A stretch of 64,000 nt of DNA from Paracoccaceae bacterium (GCA_027492585.1 JAPUEK010000059.1:1-64000); one strand, 5' to 3'. Shown: positions 25,504 to 35,055, counted from the first letter of the stretch. Notes: generated by a model not told the origin, from the sequence alone. Made by a program: numbers and translations.

Positions 25504-26724
25504 TCAGAAAAAGGCCTGCAATCCGGTGATGGCGCGGCCAAGGATCAGGGCATGGACATCATGGGTGCCTTCATAGGTGTTCACCGTTTCGAGGTTCACC
25601 ATGTGGCGCATGATCTGGAAATCTTCCTGGATGCCGTTGCCGCCGTGCATGTCGCGCGCCCAACGGGCGGCGTCGAGCGCCTTGCCGCAATTGTTGCGCT
25701 TGACGATGGAGATCATCTCCGGCGCGGCATTGGCCTCGTCGAGCAGCCGGCCGACGCGCAGGCTGGCCTGCATCCCGAGGGAGATTTCGGTCAGCATGTT
25801 GGCGAGCTTGAGCTGGTAGAGCTGGGTCTGGGCCAGCGGCTTGCCGAACTGCTTGCGGTCAAGCCCGTATTGGCGGGCGGCCCCAAGGCAGAATTCGGCG
25901 GCGCCAAGCACCCCCCAGGAAATGCCGTAGCGCGCCCGGTTGAGGCAGCCGAACGGGCCTTTCAGCCCTTCGACATGCGGCAGGAGCGCGTCTTCGCCGA
26001 CTTCGACATCCTTCAGCACGATTTCCCCGGTGATCGAGGCGCGCAGCGAAAGCTTGCCGCCGACCTTCGGCGCGGAGAGGCCCTTCATGCCCTTTTCCAG
26101 CACGAAGCCCTTGATCTTGCCGCCATGCGCCTCGGACTTCGCCCAGACCACGAAGACATCGGCGATCGGGGCGTTGGAGATCCACATCTTCGCGCCCGAG
26201 AGCACATAGCCATTGGCGGTCTTCTTCGCCACGGTCTTCATGCCCGCCGGGTCGGACCCCGCGTCGGGTTCGGTCAGCCCGAAGCAGCCGATCCATTCGC
26301 CCGATGCCAGCTTCGGCAGGTATTTCTTGCGCTGCGCCTCGGTGCCGTAGGCGTAGATCGGATACATGACGAGGCTCGACTGCACCGACATCATCGACCG
26401 ATAGCCGCTGTCCACCCGTTCCACCTCGCGGGCGATCAGCCCGTAGGCGACATAGGAGGCGCCGAGCCCGCCGTATTCCTCCGGCACGGTCACGCCGAGC
26501 AGGCCCATCTCGCCCATCTCGCGGAAGATCGCGGGGTCGGTCTGTTCCTCGCGGTAGGCGGCGATCACGCGGGGTTGCAGCTTTTCCTGGGCATAGGCGC
26601 GGGCGGCGTCGCGCAGCATCCGCTCTTCCTCGGACAGCTGGTCTTCCATGCGGAAGGGGTCTTCCCAGTTGAAGCGGCCCAGATCCGGGGCGTCCTTGGC
26701 TTTGAGCTTGGGTGTGTCGGACAT
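25504..26724 (-). CDS. gcdH: Glutaryl-CoA dehydrogenase
   Basis: 406 residues, full acyl-CoA dehydrogenase. The N-terminal [20 protein letters not shown] is typical of glutaryl-CoA dehydrogenases, as are [20 protein letters not shown] and the FAD motif [19 protein letters not shown]. The catalytic glutamate is in [17 protein letters not shown]. It oxidises and decarboxylates glutaryl-CoA to crotonyl-CoA in lysine, tryptophan and benzoate-type catabolism, passing electrons to ETF. It is divergent from a LysR gene that probably regulates it. The ATG has AGGAGAGG upstream. Confidence 0.93.
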   Translation of the reverse strand: MSDTPKLKAKDAPDLGRFNWEDPFRMEDQLSEEERMLRDAARAYAQEKLQPRVIAAYREEQTDPAIFREMGEMGLLGVTVPEEYGGLGASYVAYGLIAREVERVDSGYRSMMSVQSSLVMYPIYAYGTEAQRKKYLPKLASGEWIGCFGLTEPDAGSDPAGMKTVAKKTANGYVLSGAKMWISNAPIADVFVVWAKSEAHGGKIKGFVLEKGMKGLSAPKVGGKLSLRASITGEIVLKDVEVGEDALLPHVEGLKGPFGCLNRARYGISWGVLGAAEFCLGAARQYGLDRKQFGKPLAQTQLYQLKLANMLTEISLGMQASLRVGRLLDEANAAPEMISIVKRNNCGKALDAARWARDMHGGNGIQEDFQIMRHMVNLETVNTYEGTHDVHALILGRAITGLQAFF

Positions 26725-26821
26725 GGGCCTCTCCTGATTTCCTCATGGGATTTCCCGGTGTATCGCATAGGATGGCGCGAATCCCAATCGAAACTCCCTC
26801 GGGGAGATATGAGGTTTTCGC

Positions 26822-27718
26822 ATGATCGGTGGCCGCCGCTACCTGCCCTCGCTGCCCTCGCTGCTGGCCCTTGAGGCGGTGGACCGGCTCGGCACGGCCT
26901 CGGCGGCGGCGGCGGAGCTGAACCTGACGCAGGGTGCGGTCAGCCGGCAGTTGCAGGTGCTGGAGGGGCAGATGGGCGTGGCGCTGTTCATCCGCGACCA
27001 TCACCGGCTGCGGCTGACGCAAGCCGCGCAGGATTACTGCCGGGAGGTGCGGCGGGTGCTGCAGGCGCTCGGTCAGGCCTCCCTGACGTTGCGGACCAAT
27101 CCGGGGGGCGGCGCGCTCAATCTGGCGATCCTGCCGGCCTTCGGGATGCACTGGCTCGCCCCGCGGCTGGCGCGGTTCGCGGGGCAGCATCCGGAGGTGA
27201 CGGTGAACCTCTCCACCCGGCTGAAGCCCTTCGATTTTGCCAGCACCAATTTCGATGCGGCGATCCATTATGGCCGCTTCGATGGCGGGCGGCAGGACTG
27301 GCCGGGGGTGGATCATCTGCCGCTGATGGCGGAGGAGATCCTCGCCGTGGCCGCCCCTTCCCTGTTGCCGCAGCCGTTGAGCCGCGCGGAGGAGGTGCTG
27401 GCGCTTCCGCTGCTCCAGCTTGAGAGCCGGACGGGGGATTGGGGACGCTGGCTGTCCCACCATGGTCACGCGGGGTTGCGCCCGCCGGCGATGCTCTTCG
27501 ACCAGTTCGCCACGATGACGCAGGGGGCGATCCATGGCCTTGGTCTCGCGCTTCTGCCGCTCTTCCTCATCGAGCGGGAGTTGCAGGAGCAGCGGCTCGT
27601 CCCGGTCTTCGGGCCGCCCCTGCGCTCGCTCGGCAGCTATTTCCTCGTCTGGCCGAAGGATCAGCCGGCGCGGGCGCCGCTGCGCTCCTTCCGCGACTGG
27701 TTGCAGAGCACGCTCTGA
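26822..27718 (+). CDS. LysR-family transcriptional regulator (GcvA-like)
   Basis: 298 residues. The N-terminal winged helix (LLALEAVDRLGTASAAAAEL then NLTQGAVSRQLQVLEGQMGV) precedes an effector-binding domain with LNLAILPAFGMHWLAPRLAR. It is transcribed divergently from gcdH over a 97-base gap, so gcdH is its likely target and a glutarate-pathway intermediate its likely effector. The gene 42 bases downstream encodes an FAD oxidoreductase and could also be within its regulon. Confidence 0.9.
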   Translation: MIGGRRYLPSLPSLLALEAVDRLGTASAAAAELNLTQGAVSRQLQVLEGQMGVALFIRDHHRLRLTQAAQDYCREVRRVLQALGQASLTLRTNPGGGALNLAILPAFGMHWLAPRLARFAGQHPEVTVNLSTRLKPFDFASTNFDAAIHYGRFDGGRQDWPGVDHLPLMAEEILAVAAPSLLPQPLSRAEEVLALPLLQLESRTGDWGRWLSHHGHAGLRPPAMLFDQFATMTQGAIHGLGLALLPLFLIERELQEQRLVPVFGPPLRSLGSYFLVWPKDQPARAPLRSFRDWLQSTL

Positions 27719-27760
27719 TCGGCCAGTCTCCGCGCAATCTGGCAGCAGGCGGGGGTGGCA

Positions 27761-29137
27761 ATGAAGATCGGCGATGTATCCTTCTGGTATGCCGATATCG
27801 GCCTGCCCGCGACCCGCCGCCCGGCGCTGTCCGGCGATGCGACGGCGGATGTGGCGATCATCGGCGCGGGCTTTACCGGGCTTTGGGCGGCCTATTACCT
27901 GAAGAAGGCCGATCCCACGCGCGACGTTCTGGTGCTGGAGAAGGAATTCGCCGGTTTCGGCGCTTCGGGTCGCAATGGCGGCTGGTGCATGGGGACCTTC
28001 GCCTGGAACCATGAGGCCTATGCGAAGGCCACCTCGCGCGAGGCGGTGCTGGAGATGGTGCGCGAGCTGGAAGGAACCGTGCCGGAGATCAGCCGCATCT
28101 GCGCCGAGGAGGGGATCGACGCGGACATCCTCCCGACCGAGGAGCTGATGCTGGCCACGAACCCCGCGCAGCTTGCGCGCATCCGGGAGACCATCGCCCA
28201 TCGCCGCCACTGGGGCGACGGGCATCGCGTGCGCGAGCTGTCGCCTGCCGAAGTGGCGCAGCGCATCGCCACGCCCGGCGTCCTCGGCGCCATGACGTTC
28301 ACCGGCATGACCCGCATCCAGCCCGCCAAGCTGGTGCGGGGTTTGGCGGAAGCCTGCGAGCGGCTCGGGGTGCGGATCGTCGAGGGGACGGAGGTGACCT
28401 CCTACGATCAGGGCCGGGCGGAGACGGCGCGCGGCACGGTGCGCGCGCCGGTCATCCTGCGCTGTACCGAAGGTTTCACCGCCGGCATCAAGGGCCATCA
28501 CCGCGACTGGATTCCGCTCAATTCCGCCCAGATCGCCACCGTACCGCTGCCGCCGGAGGTCTGGGCGAAGATCGGCTGGGAGGGGCATGAGCTGATCGGC
28601 GACATGAAGAACGCCTATTGCTATTGCCAGCGGACGCGGGAGGGGCGGATCACCGTCGGCGCCCGCGGGGTTCCCTACAAGTTCGGCAGCCGCATGGACC
28701 GCAACGGCGAGCCCGATGCCGAAACCATCCGCCGCCTGACCGTGATCCTGCGCGAGCATTTCCCGGAGGCCGCGCACTATCCCATCGACCACGCATGGTG
28801 CGGGGTGATCGGCGTGCCGCGCGACTGGTGCGCGACTGTGGGGCTGGATCCCGCCACCGGGCTCGGCTGGGCGGGGGGGTATGTGGGAACCGGGGTTTCC
28901 ACCGCGAACCTCGCCGGGCGGACGCTGGCCGATCTGGCGCTCGGTCGGCAGACGGTGCGGACCCGTCTGCCTTGGGTCAACCGCCGGGTGCGGCAATGGG
29001 AGCCGGAGCCGCTCCGCTGGCTCGGCGTGCATATGATGTACCGGCTTTTCGCCATCGCCGACCGGCGGGAAGAACGGCTCGGCATCCCGCCCTCGCGCTT
29101 TGCCAAATTCGGGAACTGGATTACCGGGCGGGGGTAG
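27761..29137 (+). CDS. DAO-type FAD-dependent oxidoreductase (PuuB-like)
   Basis: About 458 residues. The FAD-binding fold starts at VAIIGAGFTGLWAAYYLKKA (residues about 29-48), followed by FAGFGASGRNGGWCMG, a signature of gamma-glutamylputrescine oxidase and related amine oxidases. The C-terminal GWAGGYVGTGVSTANLAGRT is the second FAD motif. Members oxidise secondary or primary amines with oxygen or a carrier. The exact substrate is unknown, since no polyamine or transport genes lie nearby. ATG 27761 was preferred to GTG 27755, two codons upstream, because the run GGCGGGGGTGG is better spaced. Confidence 0.87.
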   Translation: MKIGDVSFWYADIGLPATRRPALSGDATADVAIIGAGFTGLWAAYYLKKADPTRDVLVLEKEFAGFGASGRNGGWCMGTFAWNHEAYAKATSREAVLEMVRELEGTVPEISRICAEEGIDADILPTEELMLATNPAQLARIRETIAHRRHWGDGHRVRELSPAEVAQRIATPGVLGAMTFTGMTRIQPAKLVRGLAEACERLGVRIVEGTEVTSYDQGRAETARGTVRAPVILRCTEGFTAGIKGHHRDWIPLNSAQIATVPLPPEVWAKIGWEGHELIGDMKNAYCYCQRTREGRITVGARGVPYKFGSRMDRNGEPDAETIRRLTVILREHFPEAAHYPIDHAWCGVIGVPRDWCATVGLDPATGLGWAGGYVGTGVSTANLAGRTLADLALGRQTVRTRLPWVNRRVRQWEPEPLRWLGVHMMYRLFAIADRREERLGIPPSRFAKFGNWITGRG

Positions 29138-29146
29138 GGGCTGGAT

Positions 29147-29170
29147 GGGATGGGCGGGATCGCCCGTCCC
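29147..29170. terminator. Hairpin after the DAO-type oxidoreductase gene
   Basis: GGGATGGGCG pairs with CGCCCGTCCC around GGAT, with one G-U. A second dyad, GCGGGAT with ATCCCGC, lies at 29222-29240. The GGATGGGC stem recurs at 47628-47648. The rest of the 29138-29436 gap holds a DnaA-box match and a small hairpin but no gene I can support. Confidence 0.45.
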
Positions 29171-29369
29171 GCGGAACCGTGGCGCGCACCCGCCGTCCTG
29201 CCGCGCCTCCCCGACGCCTCCGCGGGATGGGCGATCCCGCAGCCCCATGAGCGCGATCACGCAGCCCCGCTCCCGCCCCTCACCTGAGTCCAGCCCGCCA
29301 CACCCGCAACCAATATGGAGTGGGCGGCAAACGTCCGCTTCCCAAGACATGGGGCATGACGCTAGGGTC

Positions 29370-29378
29370 TGTGGATAA
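29370..29378 (-). promoter_or_regulatory. Perfect DnaA-box match upstream of nrdR
   Basis: TGTGGATAA on the plus strand is TTATCCACA on the minus strand, the DnaA consensus. It lies about 60 bases before the nrdR start, next to a CTCGGG/CCCGAG hairpin at 29379-29397. A single nine-base match can occur by chance, though it is rarer in GC-rich DNA. Confidence 0.4.
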
Positions 29379-29436
29379 CTCGGGAAGAATACCCGAGACC
29401 TGAGGCAGTCAAATACAACAAGCAAGGAGGGAGCCG

Positions 29437-29904
29437 ATGCGCTGCCCATTCTGCGGGAATATCGACACCCAAGTGAAGGACAGCCGTCCGGCGGAGGATC
29501 ATGTCTCGATCCGCCGGCGCCGGTTCTGCCCGGCCTGCGGCGGCCGCTTCACCACCTATGAGCGGGTGCAGCTGCGCGACCTCGTGGTGATCAAATCTTC
29601 CGGCAAGCGCGAGGATTTCGACCGGGTGAAGCTGGAACGCTCCATCCGCATCGCCATGCAGAAACGCCCGATCGACCCCGAGCGGATCGACCAGATGATC
29701 TCTGGCATCGTGCGGCGGCTCGAAAGCCTTGGCGATACCGACATCTCCTCCAAGGTGATCGGCGAGATCGTGATGGAAAGCCTCGCGCGGATCGACACCG
29801 TGGCCTATGTGCGCTTTGCCAGCGTCTACAAGAACTTCCAGGCGGCGGACGACTTCGACCGCTTCGTCTCGGAACTGCGGCCCGGCAGCGCCACCGAAGA
29901 GTGA
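29437..29904 (+). CDS. nrdR: Transcriptional repressor NrdR
   Basis: 155 residues, the family size. The zinc ribbon is complete ([16 protein letters not shown] and [14 protein letters not shown]), followed by an ATP-cone domain ([20 protein letters not shown]). NrdR binds NrdR boxes and represses ribonucleotide reductase genes according to ATP/dATP occupancy. AGGAGGGAG precedes the ATG. It overlaps ribD by four bases, an order seen widely in alphaproteobacteria. Confidence 0.97.
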   Translation: MRCPFCGNIDTQVKDSRPAEDHVSIRRRRFCPACGGRFTTYERVQLRDLVVIKSSGKREDFDRVKLERSIRIAMQKRPIDPERIDQMISGIVRRLESLGDTDISSKVIGEIVMESLARIDTVAYVRFASVYKNFQAADDFDRFVSELRPGSATEE

Positions 29905-31013
29905 GCGGCACGGAGACAGACCGGAGCCATATGGCCCATGCCCTGCGTCTGGCGACGCGGGGCCTTGGGTCCGTCTGGCCCAATCCGGCGGTCGGCTGCG
30001 TTCTGATGCGTGAGGGGCGCGTCGTCGGGCGGGGCTGGACCCAACCCGGCGGGCGCCCCCATGCGGAGACCCGCGCCCTTGCGGCGGCGGGGGCTTTGGC
30101 GCGCGGCGCCACCGCTTACGTCACGCTGGAACCCTGCGCGCATCACGGCAAGACCCCGCCCTGCGCCGAGGCGCTGATCGCCGCCGGCGTCGGCCGCGTG
30201 GTGACGGCGCTGACCGATCCCGACCCGCGGGTGGCCGGGCGCGGCCATGCGCTGCTGCGCGTCGCCGGGATTGCGGTCACGGAAGGGGTGCTGGCCGGGG
30301 AGGCCGCGCGGCTCAACGCCGGGTTTCTGAAGCGGGTGACGGCGGGTCTGCCTTTTGTCACGCTGAAGCTGGCGGCGACGCTCGACGGGCGGATCGCCAC
30401 GGCCAGCGGCGAATCCCGCTGGATCACCGGCCCGCAGGCCCGCGCCCATGTCCATGCGATGCGGCTGGCCCATGATGCGGTGATGGTCGGCTCCGGCACG
30501 GCGCTTGCCGATGACCCGGAGCTGACGGTGCGCGGCATGGGGGCGGTGCGCCAGCCGCTGCGGCTGGTGATCGACAGCCGGTTGCGCCACGATCCGCAAA
30601 GCCGGTTGGGGCAGGGCGCGCGGCAAAGCCCGGTCTGGCTCCTGCACGGCGCCGAGGCCCCCGCCGCGGCCCGCGCCGCCTGGGAGGCGCAGGGCGCGCG
30701 GCTGATCGAAATCCCGATGGAGAATGGGCATCTTTCGCTGCCGGCGGCCTTGCGGGCGCTTGCCGCCGAGGGGTTGACCCGCATCCTGAGTGAGGGCGGC
30801 AGCACCCTTGGCGCGGCTCTGCTGAAAGCGCGGCTGGTCGATGATCTGGCGCTTTATGCGGCGGGCAAGCTGATCGGCAGCGAAGGGCATCCCGCGCTCG
30901 GCCCCCTGACGCTGGGCGCGCTTGCCGATGCGCCGCAGGGGGTGCTGAGGGAGGTGCGGCAGCTTGGCCCGGATTGCTTCAGCCTGTGGAGCTTTGCGCC
31001 GCCGGTCCGATAG
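29901..31013 (+). CDS. ribD: Bifunctional riboflavin biosynthesis deaminase/reductase RibD
   Basis: 370 residues. The N-terminal deaminase has its zinc motif as [12 protein letters not shown] and [19 protein letters not shown]; the C-terminal reductase starts near residue 150 with [20 protein letters not shown]. It catalyses the second and third steps of riboflavin synthesis. The GTG overlapping the nrdR stop (GTGA) gives the family N-terminus; an ATG ten codons later has a GGAG upstream but would lose the aspartate before HMAHALRLA. Riboflavin feeds the several flavoenzymes in this window. Confidence 0.93.
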   Translation: MSGTETDRSHMAHALRLATRGLGSVWPNPAVGCVLMREGRVVGRGWTQPGGRPHAETRALAAAGALARGATAYVTLEPCAHHGKTPPCAEALIAAGVGRVVTALTDPDPRVAGRGHALLRVAGIAVTEGVLAGEAARLNAGFLKRVTAGLPFVTLKLAATLDGRIATASGESRWITGPQARAHVHAMRLAHDAVMVGSGTALADDPELTVRGMGAVRQPLRLVIDSRLRHDPQSRLGQGARQSPVWLLHGAEAPAAARAAWEAQGARLIEIPMENGHLSLPAALRALAAEGLTRILSEGGSTLGAALLKARLVDDLALYAAGKLIGSEGHPALGPLTLGALADAPQGVLREVRQLGPDCFSLWSFAPPVR

Positions 31014-31038
31014 GGCAAGGGGGCTTTGCCCCCTTGCC
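31014..31038. terminator. Bidirectional terminator hairpin after ribD
   Basis: GGCAAGGGGGC and GCCCCCTTGCC form a perfect 11-pair stem with a TTT loop, immediately after the ribD stop and 14 bases past the stop of the convergent glyoxalase-like gene. The strength and location make it a good shared terminator. Confidence 0.7.
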
Positions 31039-31052
31039 TTCGCTCCCGGCCT

Positions 31053-31481
31053 TCACCAGCTTCCGGTGTTGCCCATGCTCGCCCAGGGCTCTGCCGGGGG
31101 CAGGCTTTCCCCGCGCTGCAACAGCTCCACCGACACATTGTCGGGCGAGCGGACGAAGGCCATGTGGCCATCGCGCGGCGGGCGGTTGATCACCACGCCA
31201 TTGGCCGCCAGATGGGCGCAGGTCGCGTAGATGTCGTCGACCTCATAGGCCAGATGGCCGAAATGGCGGCTGTCCGAGGGCAGGCCCGCATCGCCGTCCC
31301 AGTTGAAGGTCAGTTCCACCGGACACTCGGGCTGGCCGGGCGGGGCCATGAAGATCAGCGAAAAGCGGCCGCGATCATTGTCGATGCGGCGGATTTCCTC
31401 CAGTCCCAGCAGGCGGTAGAAGGCCATGGATTTATCGAGGTCCAGCACGCGGACCATGGTGTGCAGATAGCGGATGGTCAT
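31053..31481 (-). CDS. Glyoxalase I (lactoylglutathione lyase)-like VOC protein
   Basis: 142 residues. Two VOC modules with metal ligands in the usual places: LHTMVRVLDLDKSMAFYRLL, then VELTFNWD, HFGHLAYEVDDIY and VELLQRGE. This order matches the metal-binding pattern of glyoxalase I, which turns the methylglyoxal-glutathione adduct into lactoylglutathione. The start at 31481 has AGGAAAGGA upstream. It converges on ribD across a strong hairpin. Methylglyoxal arises from excess DHAP, which the locus at 1-16 kb would produce, but no direct link is shown. Confidence 0.82.
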   Translation of the reverse strand: MTIRYLHTMVRVLDLDKSMAFYRLLGLEEIRRIDNDRGRFSLIFMAPPGQPECPVELTFNWDGDAGLPSDSRHFGHLAYEVDDIYATCAHLAANGVVINRPPRDGHMAFVRSPDNVSVELLQRGESLPPAEPWASMGNTGSW

Positions 31482-31557
31482 GGGGTATTCCTTTCCTGAA
31501 GCTTGCGGGACCCTAGCAGGCTGCCCGGAAAAGGCGAGGCCCGGGCGTGATGCGCGA

Positions 31558-32958
31558 TCAGAAGGTCGAGGACAGGCCGACGGCAAAGCTCATGTCGAAG
31601 GTGTCGCGCACCACGAGGTCCGAGAAATTGCGGGAGGCCGTCAGCGATGCCGTCGGCGCGAAGCCCATCATCGACCATTCGGAAAACTTCGCCGAAGCCC
31701 CGAGGTCGATCCCGAGATCCGGCTTCATCGTGGTTTTCCAGTAATCCTTGACCTGAACCGTACCGAAAACGCTCATGGCGATGCCATGCGGCAGGGTCGG
31801 GGGACGCCATTCCACCCCGACGGAGGGGCCGCGCCAGGCCACGCCCGCCGCATTGGACCCGACATCGGTATAGCCGAGGCTCAGCGCCACGGCCCCACGC
31901 CCGACGGGCTGCCAGACCTGCGCCTCTGCCGAAAGCTTCACCGAATCCGCGACCGGGCGGGCGGGATATTGCACCGCCTCGGCCGCGAGATCGAACGACA
32001 GGCTGCGGTTCTTCGGCAGGGCATGGGCCAGCCCGAAGGCGAGCTTCTGCGTATTGCTTTCCATCCCCGAACCATACCAGCGGCGCCCGGCCCTGGCTTC
32101 CACGGACCAGATCAGCTCCCCGGCGGTCTTGCCGTTCGCGGCCACGCCGAAATCGAGCGCATCGCTGTTGTAGTCGGAGCCCCTGGCGGTCGGGTCGATC
32201 TCCGTTGCGCGATCCGCCAGCCAGACCTCGCGGTGACCCGCTGTCGCATAGAGGTTGATGGCGTGGTTTTCACCCGCCGGAAGCCGCCAGTTCAACCGGA
32301 ACTGGCCGCTGGCCGCAAAGCCGGGCAGGGCGGCGTCGATGGGCAGGGGAATGTTGCCGAACCAGAAGGTATCATGCAGCGAGCCGCCGTTCACATTGTT
32401 CGACGGGCCGGCCGCGAAGGTGAAGGACAGGCGCAGCGGGGTGCGGGCATCGAGCTTGCGGAAGGCTTCGCGCAGGATCTTCTGCTGCGCCGGGCCGGGG
32501 CTGAAGCGATCCGCGCGCCGCAGCCAGATCTTCGCCGCCCCCGGCCTGTCGGCAAGCGACAGGGCCTCGGCGGTCAGGTAGGCCGCCTCGAAATGCTGCG
32601 GCCCGGTGGCGGCAAGGGCGAAGGCGCGCCTGCCTTGCCCCACCGCCTCCGCCGCATGGCCGGAGCGGGAGAGCCCCGCCGTCAGAAGGAGCAGCGCAGG
32701 CACATCCTGCGGATCGGTCGCCAGCAGCTGCCGCGCGATGGTCGCGGCGAGATCGGGCTTGCCGATATCGAGCGCACGGCGCGCCATGGCGCGGGCTGCG
32801 GGCCGGGTCAGCTCCATGGAGACCTGAGTACCGGCCGTCTCCGCCCGCCCCGCCACCGGCGCGAGACCGAGAGAGGCCGCCAGCAGGATCCGGGCCAGCC
32901 AGATCGCCCGCGACCTCACCGGAGGCGTCCCGTCAAGGACATGCCGGCCCGCCGTCAT
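31558..32958 (-). CDS. Slam-like outer-membrane surface-lipoprotein translocator (TPR plus beta-barrel)
   Basis: 466 residues from the longest start. A signal peptide (RAIWLARILLAASLGLAPVA) is followed by TPR-like helices (about residues 45-160, e.g. PDLAATIARQLLATDPQDVP) and then a long C-terminal barrel with alternating strands (LRLSFTFAAGPSNNVNGGSL) ending in phenylalanine. This domain order is that of surface lipoprotein assembly modifiers (type XI secretion), which move lipoproteins to the cell surface. The upstream gene encodes a lipoprotein whose end overlaps this start by 26 bases, the expected client. No ribosome site is seen at ATG 32958; GTG 32919 is an alternative. The Slam assignment rests on architecture and context. 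Confidence 0.7.
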   Translation of the reverse strand: MTAGRHVLDGTPPVRSRAIWLARILLAASLGLAPVAGRAETAGTQVSMELTRPAARAMARRALDIGKPDLAATIARQLLATDPQDVPALLLLTAGLSRSGHAAEAVGQGRRAFALAATGPQHFEAAYLTAEALSLADRPGAAKIWLRRADRFSPGPAQQKILREAFRKLDARTPLRLSFTFAAGPSNNVNGGSLHDTFWFGNIPLPIDAALPGFAASGQFRLNWRLPAGENHAINLYATAGHREVWLADRATEIDPTARGSDYNSDALDFGVAANGKTAGELIWSVEARAGRRWYGSGMESNTQKLAFGLAHALPKNRSLSFDLAAEAVQYPARPVADSVKLSAEAQVWQPVGRGAVALSLGYTDVGSNAAGVAWRGPSVGVEWRPPTLPHGIAMSVFGTVQVKDYWKTTMKPDLGIDLGASAKFSEWSMMGFAPTASLTASRNFSDLVVRDTFDMSFAVGLSSTF

Positions 32959-33817
32959 CGGCGCAATTGGTCAGCACGATCAGCCCGTGTTCCACGATCG
33001 GATCGCTGCCATAGGGGTTGAAGAAGAGGACCGTTGCCACGTCCTTGGCCTGCAAGCCCCCGAACAGCCCGGCATAGTCGCCGACCGTCTTGGTGCCGAT
33101 CTTCACGTCGCCGGCAAAGGTGCCGCTGCTGGTGATATCCGTCTCGAACAGCGAGATCGTGGCGAGTTTCGGGTCCAGGCTCGGATCTTCGACGCCGTTT
33201 GCATCGACCATCGGGTCGATGATCTGACGTTCATCCACGCCGCCGGAAATCCTCATCTCGGTGAAATCCGCGGTGATCAGGGCGCGCCCCGAGGTGCGGT
33301 AGCCGCGCTGCGGGTCCAGATCGCCCCCCGGTCCCGGAAGCGGCGTGCCGATGTTCATCAGCCCGACATAGGTGCCGGAATAGGTATAGCGCTCTCCGAG
33401 ACCGCCGGAGGGCAGGGAGAAGACAGTGGCCCGGACGAAGTCGCCGCCGGAGTGGTAGGAGCTGAACTGCCCGCCTTCCATCGCCACCAGCCCCTTGACG
33501 CTGCCGGATTCCTTCACGAGCGCCAGCACCATCCGGTTGGAGGTTGTTTCCTGATAGGTGTAGGCGAGGTAGCCGTCGATGTCGAAATCGGTATTGCGCT
33601 CATACTCGGCATTGAGCGCACTGGCGTCCTGCGAGGTCATGTTGACCTTGATCGTATCCTCACCCGCCACATAGGTCGCGGTTTTGAGGTTCCTTTTCAC
33701 CTTGTCGGGAACTGTCGTGCCGCCATCACCGGGGCCGGGAGGGGTTTCGATGAACGGGTTGCCGCCGCAGGCCGATACCAGCAGGAGCGCAAATAAAGAC
33801 TGACGATACCCGCGCAT
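32933..33817 (-). CDS. Surface lipoprotein, TbpB-like barrel, probable client of the Slam-like protein
   Basis: 294 residues. The N-terminus is a lipoprotein signal (QSLFALLLVSAC, cysteine near residue 17) followed by a Gly/Pro linker. The remainder is beta-rich, and the end (VGDYAGLFGGLQAKDVATVL) resembles the C-terminal barrel of transferrin-binding-protein-like lipoproteins, where a GxFxGxxAxE-type motif closes the barrel. It overlaps the Slam-like gene by 26 bases. Start 33817 was chosen because AAGGG lies about eight bases upstream; 33826 and 33883 are also in frame. The ligand is unknown: iron, haem and host-protein binding are all seen in this group. Confidence 0.72.
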   Translation of the reverse strand: MRGYRQSLFALLLVSACGGNPFIETPPGPGDGGTTVPDKVKRNLKTATYVAGEDTIKVNMTSQDASALNAEYERNTDFDIDGYLAYTYQETTSNRMVLALVKESGSVKGLVAMEGGQFSSYHSGGDFVRATVFSLPSGGLGERYTYSGTYVGLMNIGTPLPGPGGDLDPQRGYRTSGRALITADFTEMRISGGVDERQIIDPMVDANGVEDPSLDPKLATISLFETDITSSGTFAGDVKIGTKTVGDYAGLFGGLQAKDVATVLFFNPYGSDPIVEHGLIVLTNCADDGGPACP

Positions 33818-34034
33818 GGTCCGCATCCCTTGAACAAATCTACATGAGAAAATGCCTGTAAGTGCCTTGTGAGTCAAAGGCAATCCGTGACAGAGGTTTT
33901 AGCTGCGGCCACTGGTGCAACCCCGCATCATCCTTTATCTGGCGGTTTTGTTGCCTTCCTCCCCCAGATATAGTCTTCTCCGACTCGATCCTGTTCCAAT
34001 CGCTTTCCCTTCCCGCCGCAGAAAGGCTGCCGCC

Positions 34035-34940
34035 ATGCCCCTGACGCCCGAGCAACTGACCGAGATCGAGGCGCAGCGTGCCACGCCCCGCCCGACCCTG
34101 CGTGCGGTCTCGGAAGGGATGGAAGCGCATCTCTACAGGGCTAACCCCGTGCTGGATCACGGTTTTGTGCGGGTCATCGACTATATGGGGGACGATTCGG
34201 CCATCGTGCAGGCCGCGCGCGTCTCTTACGGGGCGGGGACGAAGCATGTCTCCAACGATGAGGGGCTGATCCGCTATCTCATGCGGCACTGGCATTCGAC
34301 CCCCTTCGAGATGTGCGAAGTGAAGCTGCATGTGAAGCTGCCGGTCTTCGTCGCGCGCCAATGGATCCGCCACCGGACGGCGAATGTGAACGAATATTCC
34401 GCGCGGTACTCGATCCTCGACCGGGAATTCTACATTCCCGAGCCGGCGCAACTGGCCGCGCAATCGACGGTGAACAACCAGGGCCGCGGCGCGGTGCTGG
34501 AAGGGGCCGAGGCGGCGCGGGTGCTGGAGATGCTGAAGGCCGACGCCTCGCGCAGCTATGACCATTACGAGGAGATGCTGTCGCAGGAGGGTCAGCAGGG
34601 GCTTGCGCGCGAGCTCGCGCGGATGAACCTGCCGATGAACATCTATACCCAATGGTACTGGAAGACCGATCTGCACAACCTCTTCCACTTCCTGCGCCTG
34701 CGCGCCGATGCCCATGCCCAGTTCGAGATCCGCGTCTACGCCGAGGAAATCGCCCGGCTGACCGCCGACTGGGTGCCGCTCGCCTTCGCGGCCTTCGAGG
34801 ATTACCGGATGGGCGGCGCCACGCTTTCGGCCAAGGCCATCGCCGTGCTGAAACGCCGGCTGGCGGGGGAAGCGGTGACGCAGGAGAGCTCCGGCATGTC
34901 GAAGGGCGAATGGCGGGAGTTCGAGGAGATCTGGGGGTGA
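34035..34940 (+). CDS. thyX: FAD-dependent thymidylate synthase
   Basis: 301 residues. The ThyX motif is seen as [15 protein letters not shown] within [16 protein letters not shown], and the C-terminal [20 protein letters not shown] region is typical. It methylates dUMP using methylene-tetrahydrofolate and NADPH through FAD. Start 34035 fits family length and has AAAGG upstream; the frame is open further left. The stop overlaps a GTG that begins a truncated cytosine methyltransferase. The 33818-34034 gap contains an AT-richer stretch (AGATATAGTC near 33965) that may be the promoter. Confidence 0.96.
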   Translation: MPLTPEQLTEIEAQRATPRPTLRAVSEGMEAHLYRANPVLDHGFVRVIDYMGDDSAIVQAARVSYGAGTKHVSNDEGLIRYLMRHWHSTPFEMCEVKLHVKLPVFVARQWIRHRTANVNEYSARYSILDREFYIPEPAQLAAQSTVNNQGRGAVLEGAEAARVLEMLKADASRSYDHYEEMLSQEGQQGLARELARMNLPMNIYTQWYWKTDLHNLFHFLRLRADAHAQFEIRVYAEEIARLTADWVPLAFAAFEDYRMGGATLSAKAIAVLKRRLAGEAVTQESSGMSKGEWREFEEIWG

Positions 34941-35055
34941 GGTCCGGTACCGAAGCGTCGGCGCATAGCGGGTCGGATCAAAGCCGGCCTGTTTGCGTTG
35001 ATCTCTTCTGCGGTTGCGGGGGGATTTCAGCCGGGGCCAAGCTTGCTGGCTCCGC
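34937..35055 (+). pseudogene. N-terminal fragment of a DNA (cytosine-5) methyltransferase
   Basis: A GTG overlapping the thyX stop opens a frame of about 40 codons with VCVDLFCGCGGISAGAKLAG, the AdoMet-binding motif I (D-L-F-x-G-x-G-G) of C5 methyltransferases. The frame then enters the inverted-repeat end of a degenerate IS element and ends soon after. The conserved catalytic PC motif and later motifs are absent from the window. The four-base overlap suggests the intact gene was translationally coupled to thyX before the insertion. Confidence 0.65.

Noticed and set aside
24463-26874. 803-codon plus-strand frame opposite the DMT gene and gcdH
   Set aside because: Antisense to both genes, low-complexity His/Arg/Gly composition.
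25859-29449. 1196-codon minus-strand frame overlapping gcdH, LysR, DAO and nrdR
   Set aside because: It crosses four real genes in the wrong frame or strand, and its sequence lacks any recognisable domain.
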